NCBI RefSeq assembly: GCF_037860775.1
Contig: NZ_JBBEWC010000008.1
Location: forward strand, 334,603 to 398,602
Length of the DNA: 64,000 nucleotides
Source of the DNA: Emticicia soli
Lineage (GTDB): Bacteria > Bacteroidota > Bacteroidia > Cytophagales > Spirosomataceae
Reading direction: 5' to 3'
In this document: positions 60,453 to 64,000 of the stretch, piece by piece
Position numbering within the stretch: position 1 is the stretch's first letter
Layout: each line of letters begins with the position of its first letter
The notes under the pieces: generated by a model
What the model was told of the DNA's origin: nothing
What the model saw: the letters and a program-made list of their open reading frames with translations, nothing else
The model's database searches: none
Program-made: the position numbers and the translations under genes

Positions 60453-63400
60453 ATGAAGCAACTTTATGTGATTCTGTTTTTTCTTATTTCTTATGTTTCT
60501 ACTGCCCAGAAACTCTTAAAAGACATCGTGACTAGCAATGCCAGCTCGCACCCACGAAACATGGTAAATGCCAATGGAAAGCATTTCTTTGTAGCAAGAG
60601 GTATAAATTCAAACTCAGAGCTTTGGGTAACTGATGGTACTGAAGCGGGGACAATTCAGTTAACCTCATCAGATTCGTATAATAATTCAATAATTTTAAG
60701 TGGTTCAACAGTTTATCCCTTAGGAGGCAAAGTATTATTCAGTGCTTATAATTATTTAAATGGAAATTATCAACCTGCCGAGTTATGGATTAGTGATGGT
60801 ACTGTTGGAGGTACCACACGTGTAAAAGACATTAACCCTTATGGGGGGTCGTATCCATCTTATTTTTTTAGTTTAGGTAATAAATATGTCTTTTGGGCTA
60901 ATGATGGAGTAAATGGCACAGAGCCTTGGATAACTGATGGCACTGAATCAGGAACTATGAGTTTGGGCGACCTAAATCCGGGAGCAAATAGTTCGTATCC
61001 CTACAGCTCTACATCATTTGCTGTTGTAAATTCTAAACTTTTTTTTTCAGCCATTTCCCAGTATGGAGGCTACGAGCCTTATGTAACAGACGGAACTCCT
61101 TGGGGTACATATAGGCTGAAAGACATAAACAACGGTTCTAGTTCATCAAGTGCTAGTAACTTTATTGTTTTGGGTAATAAAGTGATTTTTACTGCCAATG
61201 ATGGAATAAATGGTAATGAACCATGGGTGAGTGATGGCACGGAGCAAGGTACTTTTATGTTGAAAGATATTTATCAAGGCCAGTACTCAAGTTACACAAA
61301 TAGTTTGATTGAGTTGAATGGCAAAATAATATTCAGAGCCGAAAGTAATGTAAATGGTGCCGAGTTATGGATAAGCGACGGTACTAGTGCGGGAACCAAG
61401 CTTTTAAAAGACATCGCACCTGGAAGTAGTTATGGAAGCCCACAAGATATGATTAAGGTAGGAAATAGTATATTTTTTACGGCATCTGACGGTACAAATG
61501 GTAGAGAATTATGGAAAACTAATGGTACTACTGCCGGAACTGTAATGGTAAAAGATATAAACCTAACAAGTACCGGAACTGACAATTTTACATTTAGTAA
61601 TTACAATAGACCGTTTTTAAATGTAAACGGAACCTTGTTTTTTCTAGCAAATAGCGGTCCTGAAGGTTTTGAACTCTGGAAAAGTGATGGTACTGCAAAC
61701 GGCACAATGCTCGTAAAAGATTTTGTGCCTGGCCCTGCAAGTGCAGAGTACAACAATTTTCAGGTATTGGGTTCAAATATTTATTTTTCTGTTCCTGATA
61801 CCGATGGTAAAAATGTATATTATAAAAGCAATGGCACAAGCGCCGGAACGGTGCCTATATCAGATGCGAACCCAAATTTACCATTTGAAAATGTATATCC
61901 GCTATTAGCCATCGGAAACAGTTATTTTTATTTTGCTGCTTATAATGCAGCCGTTGGGTATGAATTGTTTAAAACAGATGGCACTACTACAAGCTTAGTA
62001 AAAGATATTGACATGAATCAATTCAACGCTAGTAGCAGTTTTAATTATAAGGCTGGGCTGAATAATAATTTGTTTTTTAACTACAATGATAATTTGCGTG
62101 GAAATGAGGTTTGGAAAACCGATGGCATGAATAATACAAATATTGTTAAGGAGCTAAGGAAATATCCAAATAATTTTTACGATTATTATTCTACTTCTAC
62201 TGATGTTTATGGTTTATTTACATTAAATGATTATACCTACTATTTCTCAGATTATGCTATCTGGCGTACAAATGGCTCATCTCCCGAGATTTTTGCCACT
62301 ACAAATAGCTCTTCAGTTTCAGTAATACGTTCTAATAACAAAATTCGGTGGGCATACTCAGGGCAAATATTTGAATCAGATGGTGAAAGTATTAACCTCA
62401 TTAAAACACTTGACGATTATAGCTATAGCTATGGCAGTAACATAGTAGCTGATTTAAACGGAATTACCTTTTTTACTTATAGCACTAATAGTAATGGTAA
62501 TGAACTATGGCGAACAGACGGTACTGCTGCCGGAACCTGGATGCTGAGAGACATTAACTGGGGTCCAACTCATACAGGATTTGGGAATTTTCGTAAAGTA
62601 GGAAATAAACTATTTTTTACCGCAAACGAGATGAACACAGGCTATGAACTTTGGGTAACCAATGGTACTTCGGAGGGGACATATATGGTAAAAGATGTGT
62701 TGCCGGGGTCTAGTAGTTCTTATTTACACAGTTTTACCAATCTGAATGATAATCTATTAATTTTCTCAACGAGTAATGTATATCCGCAGAAACTCTGGAG
62801 AAGCGACGGCACTGAGTCTGGTACTTATATGGTTCCTGATGCATATGGAGGTAGTACGTACCCGAGTTCTTATGAGTCAGGCGAATTTGGAGTATTAAAT
62901 AACAGGGTTTATTATGAAGCCTATACAGGAAATGGGTATAGATTATATTCGAGCGATGGAAACTCAACTACACAGGTACACAGTGAAGTAGACCCAGAGG
63001 CTATGATTAAATTCAAAGACCAATTGTTTTTCAGAGGGGCAAAATACTACGGGAGTGAAGGTTATGAACTCTGGAAAACCGATGGTACAGCAAGCGGTAC
63101 AACCCTTGTAAAAGATATTTACCCCGGATACCCAAGTTCTCGCCCGTCGAAGTTCTTTGTACATAACGATAACTTATATTTTCTGGCCGATGACGGCATA
63201 CACGGGCAAGAACTCTGGGCACTTACCCCTTGCGCCGATAGCCTTAATCTAAATTCGGGATTATCGGGTACAAATACTTATCAGGCAAGCAAAGTAATTG
63301 TGGGCGAAACTGCCAATAATATTTCTTCAACAGCCAATATTACTTACGATGCCGGAAAATACGTATTACTAAAACCAGGCTTTAATACCTCTGAGGGTGC

Positions 63401-63875
63401 TGTGTTTCAAACCAAGCTGGTAGGTTGTGGCAATAGTAATCAGCCTCAAAGTAATGCTCCACAAGAGCCAAAACCACTAGATGAAAAAACGGCAATGTAT
63501 ATTCAGGATATGCAAGAGGCACCAAGCATTGAAAACTTTATAGAGAAAGGTGATAATCAGGATTTAGCACTGATTTGGGCCAAATATCTTGAAGAAAGCA
63601 GAATTGCTACTGATAAAGAACGCCAACTACAATATGAAGTAAATAAACTGAACGAACAACAAAAGGATGTAAAAGCAAGCAACAACCAAGAAACGCTAAA
63701 CAACTATTACACCTCAAAAGCCCAAAAACAACAAGCCTACCAAGAGGCAAAACAAGAAGCAGGGCAGTATAGCTATGTTATTGTTCCTGTAAGAGACGCA
63801 GCAAACAAAAAACTCGGCTATGATTTAACCATCTATGCCGCCGGAAAAATGCATCAGTCGGCTATAAGGTATTAA
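60453..63875 (+). CDS. large exported ELWxTDGTxxGT-repeat protein with internal GC-x domain and coiled-coil tail
   Basis: 1140 residues with a signal peptide (MKQLYVILFFLISYVSTAQK). About 18 repeats spaced ~45-50 residues follow, with the core GxELWxTDGTxAGTxxVKDI (for example SELWVTDGTEAGT, NELWRTDGTAAGT, YELWKTDGTASGT). Repeats of this length and pattern fit beta-propeller blades, perhaps two or three propellers. A 3-coathanger/GC-x-like domain (about residues 930-990, VGETANNISSTANITYDAGK ... FQTKLVGCG) is not at the end here but is followed by a ~150-residue charged coiled-coil (YEVNKLNEQQKDVKASN, YQEAKQEAGQ). Surface or matrix role inferred; no enzyme motif. Confidence 0.8.
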   Translation: MKQLYVILFFLISYVSTAQKLLKDIVTSNASSHPRNMVNANGKHFFVARGINSNSELWVTDGTEAGTIQLTSSDSYNNSIILSGSTVYPLGGKVLFSAYNYLNGNYQPAELWISDGTVGGTTRVKDINPYGGSYPSYFFSLGNKYVFWANDGVNGTEPWITDGTESGTMSLGDLNPGANSSYPYSSTSFAVVNSKLFFSAISQYGGYEPYVTDGTPWGTYRLKDINNGSSSSSASNFIVLGNKVIFTANDGINGNEPWVSDGTEQGTFMLKDIYQGQYSSYTNSLIELNGKIIFRAESNVNGAELWISDGTSAGTKLLKDIAPGSSYGSPQDMIKVGNSIFFTASDGTNGRELWKTNGTTAGTVMVKDINLTSTGTDNFTFSNYNRPFLNVNGTLFFLANSGPEGFELWKSDGTANGTMLVKDFVPGPASAEYNNFQVLGSNIYFSVPDTDGKNVYYKSNGTSAGTVPISDANPNLPFENVYPLLAIGNSYFYFAAYNAAVGYELFKTDGTTTSLVKDIDMNQFNASSSFNYKAGLNNNLFFNYNDNLRGNEVWKTDGMNNTNIVKELRKYPNNFYDYYSTSTDVYGLFTLNDYTYYFSDYAIWRTNGSSPEIFATTNSSSVSVIRSNNKIRWAYSGQIFESDGESINLIKTLDDYSYSYGSNIVADLNGITFFTYSTNSNGNELWRTDGTAAGTWMLRDINWGPTHTGFGNFRKVGNKLFFTANEMNTGYELWVTNGTSEGTYMVKDVLPGSSSSYLHSFTNLNDNLLIFSTSNVYPQKLWRSDGTESGTYMVPDAYGGSTYPSSYESGEFGVLNNRVYYEAYTGNGYRLYSSDGNSTTQVHSEVDPEAMIKFKDQLFFRGAKYYGSEGYELWKTDGTASGTTLVKDIYPGYPSSRPSKFFVHNDNLYFLADDGIHGQELWALTPCADSLNLNSGLSGTNTYQASKVIVGETANNISSTANITYDAGKYVLLKPGFNTSEGAVFQTKLVGCGNSNQPQSNAPQEPKPLDEKTAMYIQDMQEAPSIENFIEKGDNQDLALIWAKYLEESRIATDKERQLQYEVNKLNEQQKDVKASNNQETLNNYYTSKAQKQQAYQEAKQEAGQYSYVIVPVRDAANKKLGYDLTIYAAGKMHQSAIRY

Positions 63876-63884
63876 TACTTTGCT

Positions 63885-63919
63885 AACGATAAAAGGCGCA
63901 TCATGCGCCTTTTATCGTT
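63885..63919 (+). terminator. terminator of the ELW-repeat gene
   Basis: AACGATAAAAGGCGC (63885-63899) pairs with GCGCCTTTTATCGTT (63905-63919), a perfect 15-bp stem with 5-nt loop. Nothing else is seen in the last ~80 bp. Confidence 0.85.
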
Positions 63920-64000
63920 GTATGAGCCAGAAAACTAGAGACTGTAAATTAAACTGTGTCAAGGTAAAATTTAGCTAAAATGTTAATTTTACTTTAAACA

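Overview
The window looks like a chromosomal segment of a Bacteroidota bacterium, probably order Cytophagales. The base composition is fairly AT-rich and Shine-Dalgarno sequences are weak or absent. Many genes are preceded by the Bacteroidota-type promoter (TTG, about 17-23 nt, TAnnTTTG). Family content agrees: GWxTD, DUF5723, BT_3928-type DoxX, DUF1599, CusA-type efflux, archaeal-type ProRS, fused ThrA, SEC-C proteins, ELWxTDGT-repeat proteins and C-terminal 'GC-x' (3-coathanger type) domains. I see no rRNA, tRNA, CRISPR array, transposase or prophage module.

Region by region. 1-4.7 kb: a truncated crotonase-family gene, an LRR lipoprotein/secreted protein overlapping a MerR-like regulator by one base, then rlmB and a GWxTD lipoprotein in one minus-strand unit. 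4.7-16.7 kb: a regulator and surface-protein locus. A LytTR protein and two tandem near-identical-tailed LuxR-type regulators face four large exported proteins: a beta-helix-like protein, a six-module EYFIDxDPGFGN protein, an M23 peptidase fused to BNR/Ycf48-like propeller repeats, and a YadA-head/S74 chaperone protein. A 20-bp palindrome (AATACC-N8-GGTATT) overlaps the -33 element of both the LytTR gene promoter and the promoter in front of the surface-protein genes, so the two look co-regulated. 16.8-28.3 kb: GNAT, Tat-type Gfo/Idh/MocA oxidoreductase, DUF5723, a solitary circularly permuted ATP-grasp, DUF6580, a large TPR/DUF3857/transglutaminase protein, and two tandem SEC-C proteins. 28.6-37.2 kb: DoxX-like, VOC and MerR-TipAS genes, an operon of one outer-membrane protein plus three tandem paralogous lipoproteins, a Cthe_2159-type lipoprotein, an HD-family hydrolase and an FKBP. 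37.5-43.3 kb: a TolC/adaptor/CusA-like metal efflux operon whose two gene junctions each carry a long inverted repeat. 43.6-64 kb: DUF1003, proS, a Gly/Ser/Tyr-rich lipoprotein, an OMPP1-like porin, aroK, BT_3928-type DoxX, DUF1599, folP, an SdpR/SdpI-like pair, thrA with a structured leader, an esterase lipoprotein, aroA, pyrB and an 1140-residue ELWxTDGT-repeat protein.

Housekeeping functions (shikimate pathway aroK/aroA, threonine/lysine family thrA, pyrimidine pyrB, folate folP, translation proS and rlmB) are interleaved with envelope functions. The parts most worth a second look are the AATACC-box regulon with its exported proteins, the triplicated lipoproteins, the thrA leader, the SdpRI-like pair, and the variety of intergenic palindromes.
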